From Streptomyces indicus (GTDB taxonomy: Bacteria; Actinomycetota; Actinomycetes; Streptomycetales; Streptomycetaceae), in NCBI RefSeq assembly GCF_900100315.1, contig NZ_FNFF01000001.1, positions 1,178,001 to 1,242,000 on the forward strand: 64,000 bases of DNA, given 5' to 3'. How positions within the stretch are numbered: position 1 is the stretch's first letter; the number at the start of each line of letters is the position of its first letter. The notes beneath the pieces were generated by a model. The model made no database searches. It saw nothing but the letters and a program-made list of their open reading frames with translations, and was not told the DNA's origin. Made by a program: the position numbers and the translations under genes. Positions 1-7,683 of this stretch are shown here, piece by piece.

Positions 1-2
1 GG

Positions 3-1361
3 CTAGACCCCGAATCCCGCCACCCGCAGCGCGTGCGCCAGGTCGCGCCGGCAGTCCCCCGAGACCGACTCGGCGGCCTTGAGCAGCGGCGGGATCAGAC
101 GGTCCGGGTCGGCGGTGACGATGCGCGCGGCCTCCTCCGGCGTACGGACGCGCAGGAACGCCTCGAGCAGCACCTCGGCCTGCACCCTGCGCCCGGCGTC
201 GGCCATCACGAGCGCGGCCTCGCCGATCTCGGACGCGGGCCGGCCCACGCCCTGGCGCAGCAGACGCTTCGCGTCGTCGTGGCGGCCGGCGGTGCCGAGC
301 GCCTCGGCGACGGCGACGAGGTCGGCGGGCGGCAGCGAGGCCGCCTCCCACAGGAGCGTGGCCCAGTCGGCGCCGAGCCCGGCGCGCTGCAACTCCTCGG
401 CGAGCAGCGGCAGTTGCCCGGGCGGCCGGCGGGCCGCCTCGCACAGCAGCACATGGGCCTCGCCGGTGCGGCCCGCGCCGCGCAGCGCGATCAGCTGGGC
501 GACGGTGGCGGCGGTGGCGCGGGCCGCGGCGCCGGGTGCGCTCCCGGGCGGCGCCGCGGGTGCGGCCTGCTCGGACATGCGGCCGTGGCGGGCGCCGCGG
601 GGCGGGGTCTGCTCGGCGATCTGGCCGTAGCGGGCGCCGCGCGGCGGGGTCTGCGCCGCGGTCGGCGGGACGGAACCGGCGGTGTCCGCCCCGGGCGCGT
701 ACCGGGCGCCTCTGCGCGCGAACCGGCGCGGGTGCGGGGCGCCCCGGCTGCTCCGCTCCTCCTCGGCGGGTGCCGCATCCGGCTGCCGGGGTGCGAAGAA
801 GTGGTCCGTGTCGGGCGGCATGACGCGGGGCTCGTGGCGCGGCTGTCCGTGCCGCGGCGGTGCCTGGATCCGCTGCAACCGCCCCTGGAGTTCCGCCACG
901 CGCGCGCTCGCCCGCTCGTGGTCGTCCTGCGCCCACGCGAGGTCGAGCCGCAGCCGGTCGGCGTCGAAGGGGGAGGCGGTCTGGAGCAACTCCCCTATCT
1001 CGCCCTGCCGTTCGGCCGCGTACCGCTGTTCCTTGAGCATCAGCTCGAGCCGCTCGCCGAGCCGTTCGCGCGCGCCGGGGCGGGTGTCGACATGGCGGAG
1101 CAGGCGCTGGTGCAGGGCGCGGGCGTGGGCCATCTCCTGGGCGGCCCGGTCCCGGCCGTGGGCTGCCGCGAGATCGTTGAGCAGCGCCTCGACCACGTCC
1201 CAGGGCGGGGCCTCGCGTCCTTGCAGGCAGGCGCGCATCCCGTCGGGGTCGCGGCGGAGGAACACGCCGCACCACCCACCGTCCTGGTCGATGCGTCCGA
1301 CCAGGCCTCGCAGATACTCCGCGAACTCCCGCACAGGGTCCGCGTGTTGCCCCGCCGTCAT
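3..1361 (-). CDS. Hypothetical protein with coiled-coil and helical-repeat regions
   Basis: The 452-residue product has no family I can name. Residues 1-60 form a compact helical domain (EFAEYLRGLVGRIDQDGGW). About 85-180 is charged and coiled-coil-like. About 185-290 is a Pro/Arg-rich, probably disordered linker containing two copies of TPPRGAR[YH]G. From about 290 to the end there are Ala/Leu-rich helical repeats that resemble TPR or pentatricopeptide units. There is no signal peptide or membrane segment, so it is probably cytosolic. The ATG at 1361 is chosen because GGGGGA lies 6 nt upstream; an in-frame ATG at 1514 would add a low-quality extension with no ribosome site. The architecture suggests a protein-binding scaffold, which is inference only. 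Confidence 0.7.
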   Translation of the reverse strand: MTAGQHADPVREFAEYLRGLVGRIDQDGGWCGVFLRRDPDGMRACLQGREAPPWDVVEALLNDLAAAHGRDRAAQEMAHARALHQRLLRHVDTRPGARERLGERLELMLKEQRYAAERQGEIGELLQTASPFDADRLRLDLAWAQDDHERASARVAELQGRLQRIQAPPRHGQPRHEPRVMPPDTDHFFAPRQPDAAPAEEERSSRGAPHPRRFARRGARYAPGADTAGSVPPTAAQTPPRGARYGQIAEQTPPRGARHGRMSEQAAPAAPPGSAPGAAARATAATVAQLIALRGAGRTGEAHVLLCEAARRPPGQLPLLAEELQRAGLGADWATLLWEAASLPPADLVAVAEALGTAGRHDDAKRLLRQGVGRPASEIGEAALVMADAGRRVQAEVLLEAFLRVRTPEEAARIVTADPDRLIPPLLKAAESVSGDCRRDLAHALRVAGFGV

Positions 1362-1530
1362 GTGTCCCCCACCAGACTGGACCCTTCCGGTCCATGTGTG
1401 TCCGGCAGCATTCCACACCTCGCGCGTTACGGGGCGGCTACGCGGAGTTTTCGTAGGTGCGCATAAGAGCCGAGGAAAAGGTGGCACCGCGGGGTCTGCC
1501 GGGCAGAGTGACAAACCGCCCCGTTCCCTC

Positions 1531-1890
1531 TCACATGGACCCGGTCTCCGGATGTTCCGCCACCAGCCTCTTGGGCGCCGCCTGCCGCCACGAGTCGGCG
1601 AGGATCGCGGCGAGCTCCTGCTCGTCGTCCAGCGCGCCGAGCCGCACCCGCAGCCAGGGGTAGCGGTCGTCGTGGCCCTCGCGCAGGAAGAACTTCTCCG
1701 GTTCCGCGGCGATCAGTTCGGCCCGGTCCTCCTGCGGGCACTTCACGCCGAGCACCGTGTCGGAGTCGTCGAGCGAGGCGAACACCTTGCCGCCCTCGAC
1801 CCGGAACGTGGGCAGTCCCCACGCGAGCTTCTCGAAGGCGCCCGGCAGGGCGAGCGCGATCCGGCGTGCGTCGTCGGAGTTCAGGGGCAT
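1531..1890 (-). CDS. MmcQ/YjbR family protein
   Basis: The 119-residue product matches the small MmcQ/YjbR fold. It starts with a helix (DARRIALALPGAFEKLAWG), then the typical strand FRVEGGKVFASLDD, and later W-rich segments (DRYPWLRVRLG). Family members are small basic cytosolic proteins, often annotated as DNA-binding, with no firmly known role. ATG 1890 follows GGAGG in the transcript; a longer reading of this frame to 2256 only runs antisense through low-complexity sequence. It lies downstream of the PPOX gene on the same strand with a gap of about 90 nt, so co-transcription is possible. Confidence 0.85.
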   Translation of the reverse strand: MPLNSDDARRIALALPGAFEKLAWGLPTFRVEGGKVFASLDDSDTVLGVKCPQEDRAELIAAEPEKFFLREGHDDRYPWLRVRLGALDDEQELAAILADSWRQAAPKRLVAEHPETGSM

Positions 1891-1982
1891 CACGGCCTCC
1901 GGGCGGTCCGGGGCACGAGGGCCCCGGGTGTGCGGGCGCCTCGCGGCCCGGGTGTCGGGCCGGCGCAGTCGCCCTTGTGGTC

Positions 1983-2381
1983 TCAGGTCTGCGACAGGCT
2001 CACCGCGATGCCCGTGTGCGGCCGCTTGCCGAGCCGCGCGAGCATCGCCGGGTAATCCACCATCCAGTACTGCCACTTGTACTTGCGCGAGAGCAGCCGC
2101 CGCACCTTCGGCATCTCGCTCTCGTCCAGGAGCGTCGCGGTGCCTTCCGCGCTGACGGCCCCGTCGGCGACGCGGCCGCGAAGGTCGCAGGCGGTCACGA
2201 CGACCCGCTTGTCGTGGCGCAGCCGCTTCACCTTCCACGTGTCGGTCTTCGTCCATACGTAGAGGAGCGCGCCGTCGCTGACCACCCAGACCGGTGTGGA
2301 GACGGGGGTGCCGTTCTTCCGGTACGTGGTGAGGGAGATGTAGCGGGAGCGGCCGAGGGCCTCAAGGGCATCGCTGGTCAT
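1983..2381 (-). CDS. PPOX-class F420-dependent oxidoreductase (Rv2061 type)
   Basis: The 132-residue product has the split beta-barrel flavin/F420-binding signature. It begins with a short helix (DALEALGRSRYISLTTYRKN), continues into GTPVSTPVWVVSDGALLYVWT, and has the late motif KWQYWMVDYPAMLARLGK. Proteins of this size and pattern are F420-dependent oxidoreductases or F420/FMN-binding proteins; the substrate is unknown. Its start lies 20 nt inside the 3' end of the upstream alginate-lyase-like gene, so it is probably the last coupled gene of that group. The overlap may only reflect compact packing, because no functional link to polysaccharide breakdown is obvious. Confidence 0.88.
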   Translation of the reverse strand: MTSDALEALGRSRYISLTTYRKNGTPVSTPVWVVSDGALLYVWTKTDTWKVKRLRHDKRVVVTACDLRGRVADGAVSAEGTATLLDESEMPKVRRLLSRKYKWQYWMVDYPAMLARLGKRPHTGIAVSLSQT

Positions 2382-3609
2382 GACAGCCGACCCTATCCGT
2401 GCCGGTGCAGCCGCCGAAGGCCCTGCCGTGCGTCAGGGTCTCCCAGGCCACGAAGAGGTCGTCGGTGCCGGCCGGCCGCATGCGCTGCGCCAGCTTCTGT
2501 CCGTACGGCAGCGCGAGGCCGAGCCGTCCGCTCAGGTGGTGCAGGACCACCTCGAGGTCGGGCCCCATGGTCAGCCGCGGCCTGCCGCCGCAGAGCGACG
2601 TCGGCATGGGCGCGCCCAGCTGGTGGCGGGCGTGGAACTCGACGGTGGCGCGCAGCCGTTCGCGTACGGGCCCGTACAGGTCGACCCCTTGGAGGTGGGC
2701 GGTCTCGGCGGCGTGCGCGGTGGCGGCGAGGGCGTAGCCGACGTGCTCGAAGTTGCGGCAGGACTCCTGGGCGAGCCCGTCCACGAAGGTCCGCTGGCCG
2801 AACCAGAACTCCCGGATCTCCTCGGGCGTATCGGCCTTGCCGCCGGGCGGCGCGAGGGGCACCTCGCCGTCGCTGCGCAGATAGAAGTACGCGGGGACGC
2901 GGGCCTTGAAGCGGCGTACCGCTTCCTCGAACACGCGGCGGTCGTCGAGGAAGACGCCGATGGCCAGTGCGGCGTCGGTCATCGTGAGGTCCCAGTTGCC
3001 GTTGTAGTCGGCGACCTCCTCCGCGTACTCGCCGAGGTAGGCGTGGCGCAGCATGCGGCCGAAGCGCGCCGCGTCCGCGACCGGCCAGCCCTCGTAGGTG
3101 TGGCGCACGAGTTCGGCGGCGCGCGCCCAGGTCGAGCCCGCCCAGGCGGCCTGCAGCGCGGAGTTGCCCTCGGTGTGGTCGGTGAGCACCTGCGACCAGG
3201 CGTCCATGATCCGCACGGCGCGGCGGGCGTGGGCGGGGTCGCGGGTGACCGTGTAGAGCAGCGCCTGGGTGTAGGCGGCGATGGCGTCCTCGCGCTCGGC
3301 CGTGCAGGCGGGCGGCTTCTTGTACGGCGGGCAGGCGACGACCTTGTGCGGGTGCGGCCGGTAGTCCGCGGCCGCGTACCGGCTCTCCTTCATGCGGCGG
3401 TACGCGGAGGCCTGCGGCTCGCGGCCCTGGGCCACCGCGCGCCGCAGCGTGTCGATCCCGTCGAGGTCGAGCAGCACGCCGGGGTGCCGGAAGCCGGAGC
3501 GGATGTCGTCGGGCGGCGGGGGCGGGGGTGCGGCGGCCCCGAGCAGGGCGGCGGTCAGGAGCGACAGCACGACAACCCGTCCCGTACGAATCCGCAGCGA
3601 ACGCCTCAT
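2362..3609 (-). CDS. Secreted alginate-lyase-like protein, copy 2
   Basis: The 415-residue product has an N-terminal basic/hydrophobic signal peptide (RTGRVVVLSLLTAALLGAAA) followed by a Pro run, so it should be exported. The mature part looks like an alginate lyase-type alpha/alpha-toroid (PF05426-like). Conserved motifs include EREDAIAAYTQALLYTVT, NSALQAAWAGSTWARAAEL, YNGNWDLTMTDAALAIGVFLDD and SCRNFEHVGYALAAT. It is a close paralogue of the gene just upstream, sharing nearly every motif in the same order. The ATG at 3609 overlaps the upstream TGA in an ATGA, so the two are translationally coupled. Substrate specificity (alginate, glucuronan or another uronate polymer) cannot be told from sequence. 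Confidence 0.8.
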   Translation of the reverse strand: MRRSLRIRTGRVVVLSLLTAALLGAAAPPPPPPDDIRSGFRHPGVLLDLDGIDTLRRAVAQGREPQASAYRRMKESRYAAADYRPHPHKVVACPPYKKPPACTAEREDAIAAYTQALLYTVTRDPAHARRAVRIMDAWSQVLTDHTEGNSALQAAWAGSTWARAAELVRHTYEGWPVADAARFGRMLRHAYLGEYAEEVADYNGNWDLTMTDAALAIGVFLDDRRVFEEAVRRFKARVPAYFYLRSDGEVPLAPPGGKADTPEEIREFWFGQRTFVDGLAQESCRNFEHVGYALAATAHAAETAHLQGVDLYGPVRERLRATVEFHARHQLGAPMPTSLCGGRPRLTMGPDLEVVLHHLSGRLGLALPYGQKLAQRMRPAGTDDLFVAWETLTHGRAFGGCTGTDRVGCHDQRCP

Positions 3610-4841
3610 GCCACCGGCTCCCTCGTCCGCGGCGGCTCCCCGCCATGGGTGAGCGTCTCCCAGGCCACGAACAGGTTGTCGGTCCCGGCCGGCCGCAGCT
3701 CGCCGGCCAGCCGCCGCGCGTGCGGCAGGCGCAGGCCCAGGCGGTTCTGCAGGTGGTTGAGCGCGATCTCCGCGTCGGGCCCCATGGTGAGCGTGAGCTG
3801 CCCGCCGCACAGCCACTCCGGCCCCGCCTCCGCCTCGCTCACCTGGTACCGGGCGTGCAACTCCAGGGCGGCGCGCAGCCGTTCGGCCACGTCCTCGTAG
3901 AGGTCGATGCCCTGGACTCGCGCGGTCTCGGCGACGTGCGCGGTGGCGGCGATCGCGTATCCGACGTGCTCGAAGTTGCGGCAGGTCTCCTGCGCGAGGC
4001 CGTCCACGAACCGCTCCTGGCCGAACCAGTAGCGGGTCAACTCCGCGCGGGATTCGACGAGTCCGCCCGGCGGGCTCTTCGGGTGCGGTCCGTCGGAGCG
4101 CAGATAGAAGTACGCGGGCACGCGCTGCCGTACCCGCTCGACGGCCCGCGCCAGGACCGCACGGTCGTCGAGGAACACCCCGATGCCCGCCGCCGCGTCG
4201 GCCATCACCAGGTCCCAGTTGCCATTGCGCCCGAGCGAACCGCCCGCCACCTGCTGCAGATACACCTCGCGCAGCATCCGGTCGAAGCGCGCGACGTTCT
4301 CCGGGGGCCAGCCCTTGTACACGTACCGCATGATCTCGCCGGCCCGCGCCCACATCGATCCCGCCCAGGCGGACTGCAGACCGGAGTTGCCCCCGCTGTG
4401 GCTGCGCAGCGTGCCGGACCACAGGTCCATGATCTCCAGCGCTTTGCGGGCATGGTCCGCCCGGCGCGTGACCACCCACATCAACGCGTGTGTGTACGCG
4501 GCGATCGCGTCCTCGCGCTCCTGCACACAGCCCTTGCCGGGGCGGTCGCCCGGCGGGCAGACGACCTCGGTCTGCGGCTGCACGAAGTACCAGAGCGAGG
4601 CGTAGCGGCTGGCCCGCATCGCGTCGAAGGCCGAGGCGTACGGCTCGTCGCCGGCCCGCACCCGGGCCCGTACGAAATCGAGCCGCGCCCGGTCGAGCAC
4701 CGCACCGGGATGCTGGAGCGGGCGGGGCGCGGGGGCGGGGCGCGGCAGCGGAACGGTACGCGGCGCGGGGGCGGTGGAGACGAGGAGGGGCAGCAGCACC
4801 GCGGCGAGCACGGCACGCACGAGAGCCGAGGGACGAACCAT
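3606..4841 (-). CDS. Secreted alginate-lyase-like protein, copy 1
   Basis: The 411-residue product starts with a signal peptide (VRAVLAAVLLPLLVSTAPA) and a Pro-rich spacer. The catalytic-type domain shares with copy 2 the motifs EREDAIAAYTHALMWVVT, GNSGLQSAWAGSMWARAGE, RNGNWDLVMADAAAGIGVF, FGQERFVDGLAQETCRNF and LTMGPDAEIALNHLQNRLG. The NGNWD and CRNFEHVGYA blocks, with conserved His, Asn and Tyr, are candidate active-site regions by analogy with alpha/alpha-toroid lyases. ATG 4841 is the first gene of a coupled pair with copy 2. A frame extension to 5189 would read into the upstream HxlR region and lacks signal-peptide logic. The family assignment is reasonable; the substrate is unknown. Confidence 0.8.
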   Translation of the reverse strand: MVRPSALVRAVLAAVLLPLLVSTAPAPRTVPLPRPAPAPRPLQHPGAVLDRARLDFVRARVRAGDEPYASAFDAMRASRYASLWYFVQPQTEVVCPPGDRPGKGCVQEREDAIAAYTHALMWVVTRRADHARKALEIMDLWSGTLRSHSGGNSGLQSAWAGSMWARAGEIMRYVYKGWPPENVARFDRMLREVYLQQVAGGSLGRNGNWDLVMADAAAGIGVFLDDRAVLARAVERVRQRVPAYFYLRSDGPHPKSPPGGLVESRAELTRYWFGQERFVDGLAQETCRNFEHVGYAIAATAHVAETARVQGIDLYEDVAERLRAALELHARYQVSEAEAGPEWLCGGQLTLTMGPDAEIALNHLQNRLGLRLPHARRLAGELRPAGTDNLFVAWETLTHGGEPPRTREPVA

Positions 4842-4882
4842 ACGGGCAGCCTGGCCCCGCCCGGTCCCGCGCGCAGGATCTG

Positions 4883-5269
4883 TTACTCCCCCTGCGCCCC
4901 GCCCCTGCTCGGCCGCTCGCCCGCCCCGGCGAGCAGGTCCTCGCGGTGGGCGCGGGTCAATGCGCACAGGTGGTCGAGGGGAGCCATCAGGGAGCGGCCG
5001 AGCTCCGTGAGCGCGTACTCGACCCGCGGCGGGTTCTCGTCGTACGCGGTCCTGCTCACCCAGCCGTCGCGCTCCATCGCCCGCAGGGTCTCGGTGAGCA
5101 CCTTGGGGCTGACCCTGTGCAGGGGCACCTTGAGCTCGGTGAAGCGGCGCGGTCCCGCTTCGAGGCAGCGCAGGACCATGCCGCTCCACTTGTCGCCGAC
5201 GCGGAACGGCATCCGGTGCCCGCAGTCGGCCTCGAACATGTCCGCGCGCAGCGGTTCGATCCGGCTCAT
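4883..5269 (-). CDS. HxlR-family transcriptional regulator
   Basis: The 128-residue product is a MarR-like winged helix of the HxlR class. It begins with the family's early Cys (ADCGHRMPF), then the helix DKWSGMVLRCLEAGPRRFTEL, the recognition segment RVSPKVLTETLRAMERDGWV, a wing SRTAYDENPPRVEYALTELGRSL and a C-terminal dimer helix. HxlR proteins often sense oxidative or electrophilic stress through the N-terminal Cys. It is divergent from the NAD(P)-binding protein gene at 5395, the common arrangement in which the regulator controls the neighbouring oxidoreductase. A 6-bp-arm inverted repeat at 5319-5340 lies between them. Confidence 0.92.
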   Translation of the reverse strand: MSRIEPLRADMFEADCGHRMPFRVGDKWSGMVLRCLEAGPRRFTELKVPLHRVSPKVLTETLRAMERDGWVSRTAYDENPPRVEYALTELGRSLMAPLDHLCALTRAHREDLLAGAGERPSRGGAQGE

Positions 5270-5318
5270 GGGTGAAGGGTACGGCGGCGGCTCCGGGGCT
5301 TCTCGAAGCGTCCTGGCC

Positions 5319-5340
5319 CCGGTTCCCTTGAAGTAACCGG
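5319..5340. promoter_or_regulatory. Candidate HxlR operator
   Basis: CCGGTT and AACCGG form perfect 6-bp arms around a 10-nt spacer, in the 125-bp space between the HxlR gene and the divergent oxidoreductase gene. A dimeric winged-helix regulator binding here could control both promoters. The assignment rests on position and symmetry only. Confidence 0.4.
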
Positions 5341-5394
5341 ACCTCCCCGTCCTACGGTCCAGCCCTCAGCACACCTACGGACCAGGGAGTCCCC

Positions 5395-6036
5395 ATGAGC
5401 AAGATCGTGATCTTCGGTGCCGGCGGCCGGGTCGGCGGTGCGGCGGTCGCGGAGGCGGTGCGGCGCGGGCACACGGTGACGGCCGTGGTGCGCGACCCGG
5501 CGAAGTACCCGCATCTCGGCGCGGATCAGGTCACCGTCGTACGCGGCGATGTCACCGACGCCTCGGTGGTGACCGCGGTCGCGGCGGGGCACGACGCGGC
5601 GCTGAACGCGTCGGCGCGGCTCGATGTCCCGTCCGAGGAGCACTTCACCGCGGCGGCCCGCGCGCTGGTCACCGGCCTCGGCGAGGCGGGGGTGCGCCGG
5701 CTGCTCGTCCTCGGGATCGCGACGACCCTCGAAACCGCGCCGGGTGTACGGGTGATGGACGATCCGGCGTTCCCCGCGGAATACCGGGCCTTCTCACAGG
5801 GGCATGTCGCCGAGTTCGAGCTGCTCGGTGAACGCGCGGGCGGGCTCGACTGGTTGATGGTGGTGCCGCCGATGGACCTCGCCGCGGACGCCCCGGCCAC
5901 GGGTGCGTACCGAACGGCCGTGGGCACGGTGGTCGAGGGGGCGGGCCGGATCTCGCACGCCGACCTGGCCGTGGCCCTGCTGGACGAGATCGAGCGCCCC
6001 GCCCACCACGGGGTGCAGCTGGCGGTGTCGGCCTGA
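5395..6036 (+). CDS. NAD(P)-binding protein (NmrA/atypical SDR type)
   Basis: The 213-residue product opens with a Rossmann dinucleotide motif (KIVIFGAGGRVGGAAVAEA), then HTVTAVVRDPAKYP and VVRGDVTDASVV. This is the pattern of NmrA-like or atypical SDR proteins such as YwnB or the SDR_a5 class. Family members are quinone or NAD(P)H sensors or small reductases; the usual YxxxK catalytic pair of classical SDRs is not seen. ATG 5395 follows AGGGAG about 7 nt upstream. It sits divergent from an HxlR regulator, which suggests induction by redox or electrophile stress. Confidence 0.87.
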   Translation: MSKIVIFGAGGRVGGAAVAEAVRRGHTVTAVVRDPAKYPHLGADQVTVVRGDVTDASVVTAVAAGHDAALNASARLDVPSEEHFTAAARALVTGLGEAGVRRLLVLGIATTLETAPGVRVMDDPAFPAEYRAFSQGHVAEFELLGERAGGLDWLMVVPPMDLAADAPATGAYRTAVGTVVEGAGRISHADLAVALLDEIERPAHHGVQLAVSA

Positions 6037-6108
6037 GCGGCCACCGATCCCCGGCCGCCCGGAACGGGCCCCGGGCAAGCCCTGGCGCACCCCGGCCCGT
6101 AGCGGCCC

Positions 6109-6579
6109 TCAGCCCACGTTCGGCACGAACCCGAGGTGGACCGGATGCTGCTCCGAGGCGAGCACGGCCGCCAACTGCGGGGGCCAGAGCGCCTCTTGGG
6201 TGCTCGCGAGCTCGGCCGGCGTCCACCAGCGCGCGCCCAGGATGCCGTCCGCGGCGTGCGCCTCCGCCACCTCGGGGCCAGGGGCGCGCCGCGGCCCGTG
6301 GGCGCCATAGATGTGCTCGTGCTGGCGTACGGGGATCCCGGCGCGCGTGAAGTCGTGCTCCCAGGTGCACAGCAGCCCGCCGAGCGCGAGGTCGCGCCAG
6401 CCGGTCTCCTCGTGCAGCTCGCGCAGCGCTCCGGCCCGGGGCGTCTCGCCCTCGTCCAGTCCGCCGCCGGGCATCGCCCAGTGCGGGCCGACCTCTTCGT
6501 TTTCGTAACGGAGCAGGAAGAGCGAGCCGTCGGGGGCGAGCACCGCGACGCGGGCCGCCCTGCGCGGCGTACGGATCAC
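6109..6579 (-). CDS. Nudix hydrolase
   Basis: The 156-residue product carries a complete Nudix box (GGLDEGETPRAGALRELHEE followed by TGW), matching Gx5Ex7REUxEExGU with all metal-binding acids. The rest of the fold is present: an early strand ARVAVLAPDGSLFLLRY, and a late segment WWTPAELAS. Such enzymes hydrolyse nucleoside diphosphates linked to another moiety; the substrate is unknown. It starts with GTG at 6579, overlapping the upstream XRE gene stop by 4 nt (GTGA), so it is translated as the second gene of that operon and falls under the same divergent promoter region as the methionine aminopeptidase paralogue. Confidence 0.93.
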   Translation of the reverse strand: MIRTPRRAARVAVLAPDGSLFLLRYENEEVGPHWAMPGGGLDEGETPRAGALRELHEETGWRDLALGGLLCTWEHDFTRAGIPVRQHEHIYGAHGPRRAPGPEVAEAHAADGILGARWWTPAELASTQEALWPPQLAAVLASEQHPVHLGFVPNVG

Positions 6580-6827
6580 GCGGGCAGTGGTGTGCAGCGG
6601 GCCAGGACCTCGTCGAGGGAGAGGCCGAGCGCGGAGGCGAGCGCGGCGACGGTGAAGAACGCCGGGGTCGGCGCGCGGCCGGTCTCGATCTTGCGGAGGG
6701 TCTCGGCGGACAGGCCGGCGACCGCGGCCACCTCGTTCATGCTGCGGGAGCCGCGGGCCTCGCGCAGGAGCCGGCCGAGCCGCTCGCCGCGCTCGCGCTC
6801 TTCGGGGGTGAGAGGGGTGCGCACCAT
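6576..6827 (-). CDS. XRE-family helix-turn-helix regulator
   Basis: The 83-residue product is a single Cro/CI-type HTH. After a charged start (LTPEERERGERLGRLLREAR) it has the helices SMNEVAAVAGLSAETLRKIE and TGRAPTPAFFTVAALASALGLSLDEVL. It has no sensor domain, so it probably responds by dimer formation or to a partner. It is transcribed divergently from the aminopeptidase gene across only 64 bp, in which two similar 21-bp inverted repeats occur (6839-6859, 6862-6882). The most economical reading is an autoregulator that also controls the facing gene. Its stop overlaps the Nudix start. Confidence 0.92.
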   Translation of the reverse strand: MVRTPLTPEERERGERLGRLLREARGSRSMNEVAAVAGLSAETLRKIETGRAPTPAFFTVAALASALGLSLDEVLARCTPLPA

Positions 6828-6838
6828 GCCGTTATTCT

Positions 6839-6859
6839 AATACCGACCGGACCGTTATT
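6839..6859. promoter_or_regulatory. Candidate XRE operator 1
   Basis: An imperfect inverted repeat, AATACCG-N7-CGTTATT, with 7-nt arms and a 7-nt spacer (6 of 7 arm bases match). It has the same geometry as the perfect repeat 2 nt downstream and lies between the divergent XRE and aminopeptidase genes. Confidence 0.5.
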
Positions 6860-6861
6860 GT

Positions 6862-6882
6862 TATACCGCATCGACCGGTATA
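6862..6882. promoter_or_regulatory. Candidate XRE operator 2
   Basis: A perfect inverted repeat, TATACCG-N7-CGGTATA, with 7-bp arms, ending 9 nt before the aminopeptidase ATG. Its AT-rich arms stand out in this GC-rich sequence. A repressor bound here would block the start region of the plus-strand gene. Confidence 0.58.
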
Positions 6883-6891
6883 GTAATTGGC

Positions 6892-7659
6892 ATGGTTGAG
6901 ATCAAGACGGATCAGTCGCTCGAAGCCATGCGCGCCACGGGGCGCGTGGTGGCGCAAGGACTCACGGCGGTACGGGAGCAGGCCCGCGTGGGCAGCAGCC
7001 TGCGCGAACTGGACGAGGTGGCGCACGAGGTGCTGCGCGCGGCGGGCGCGTCCTCGCCCTTCCTGCACTACAAGCCCGCCTTCGCCCCCACCCCCTTCCC
7101 CGCGGTGATCTGCGCTTCGGTGAACGACGCGATCGTGCACGGCATCCCCGACGGCTACCGGCTGCGCGACGGCGACCTCGTCTCCATCGACTTCGGCGCC
7201 GAGCTGGACGGCTGGGCGGGCGGCTCGGCGATCAGCTTCACGGTCGGCACCCCGCGCCCGGCGGACACGAAGCTGATCGACACCGCGTTCGCCGCCCTGG
7301 AGGCGGGCATCGCGGCCGCCACGGTCGGCAACCGCATCGGCGACATCGCCCACGCGATCGGCACGGTCGGCCGGGCCGCCGGCTACGGGATCCCCGAGGG
7401 CTTCGGCGGACACGGCATCGGCCGCCAGATGCACGAGGACCCGTCCGTGCCGAACGAGGGCCGCCCCGGGCGCGGCATGATCCTCAAGCACGGCATGGTG
7501 CTCGCGATCGAGCCGATGCTGATCGGCGGCGGCACGGACCGCTACTACGAGGACCGCGACGGCTGGACCCTGCGCACCGTGGACGGCAGCCGCGCCGCGC
7601 ACGCCGAGCACACGGTGGCGATCACGGACGACGGCCCGCGCATCCTCACACAGCTCTGA
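6892..7659 (+). CDS. map: Type I methionine aminopeptidase paralogue, one metal ligand missing
   Basis: The 255-residue product is a full-length type I methionine aminopeptidase (pita-bread fold), which removes the initiator Met using a dinuclear metal site. By alignment to the Escherichia coli enzyme, I see His83 (VHGIPD), Asp100 (SIDFG), His174 (GHGIGR), His181 (MHEDP), Glu207 (AIEPM) and Glu239 (AEHTV). The second Asp of the usual GD motif (E. coli Asp108) is Gly111 here (DGWAGGSAISF). The change is clear at the codon level (GGC, 7222-7224). The enzyme may be weakened, mono-metallic or repurposed. It is most likely an accessory copy, because housekeeping map normally lies near ribosomal genes. 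It faces an XRE-Nudix operon. Confidence 0.85.
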   Translation: MVEIKTDQSLEAMRATGRVVAQGLTAVREQARVGSSLRELDEVAHEVLRAAGASSPFLHYKPAFAPTPFPAVICASVNDAIVHGIPDGYRLRDGDLVSIDFGAELDGWAGGSAISFTVGTPRPADTKLIDTAFAALEAGIAAATVGNRIGDIAHAIGTVGRAAGYGIPEGFGGHGIGRQMHEDPSVPNEGRPGRGMILKHGMVLAIEPMLIGGGTDRYYEDRDGWTLRTVDGSRAAHAEHTVAITDDGPRILTQL

Positions 7660-7683
7660 CCCCTGCTCCGGCCCCGAGCCCGG

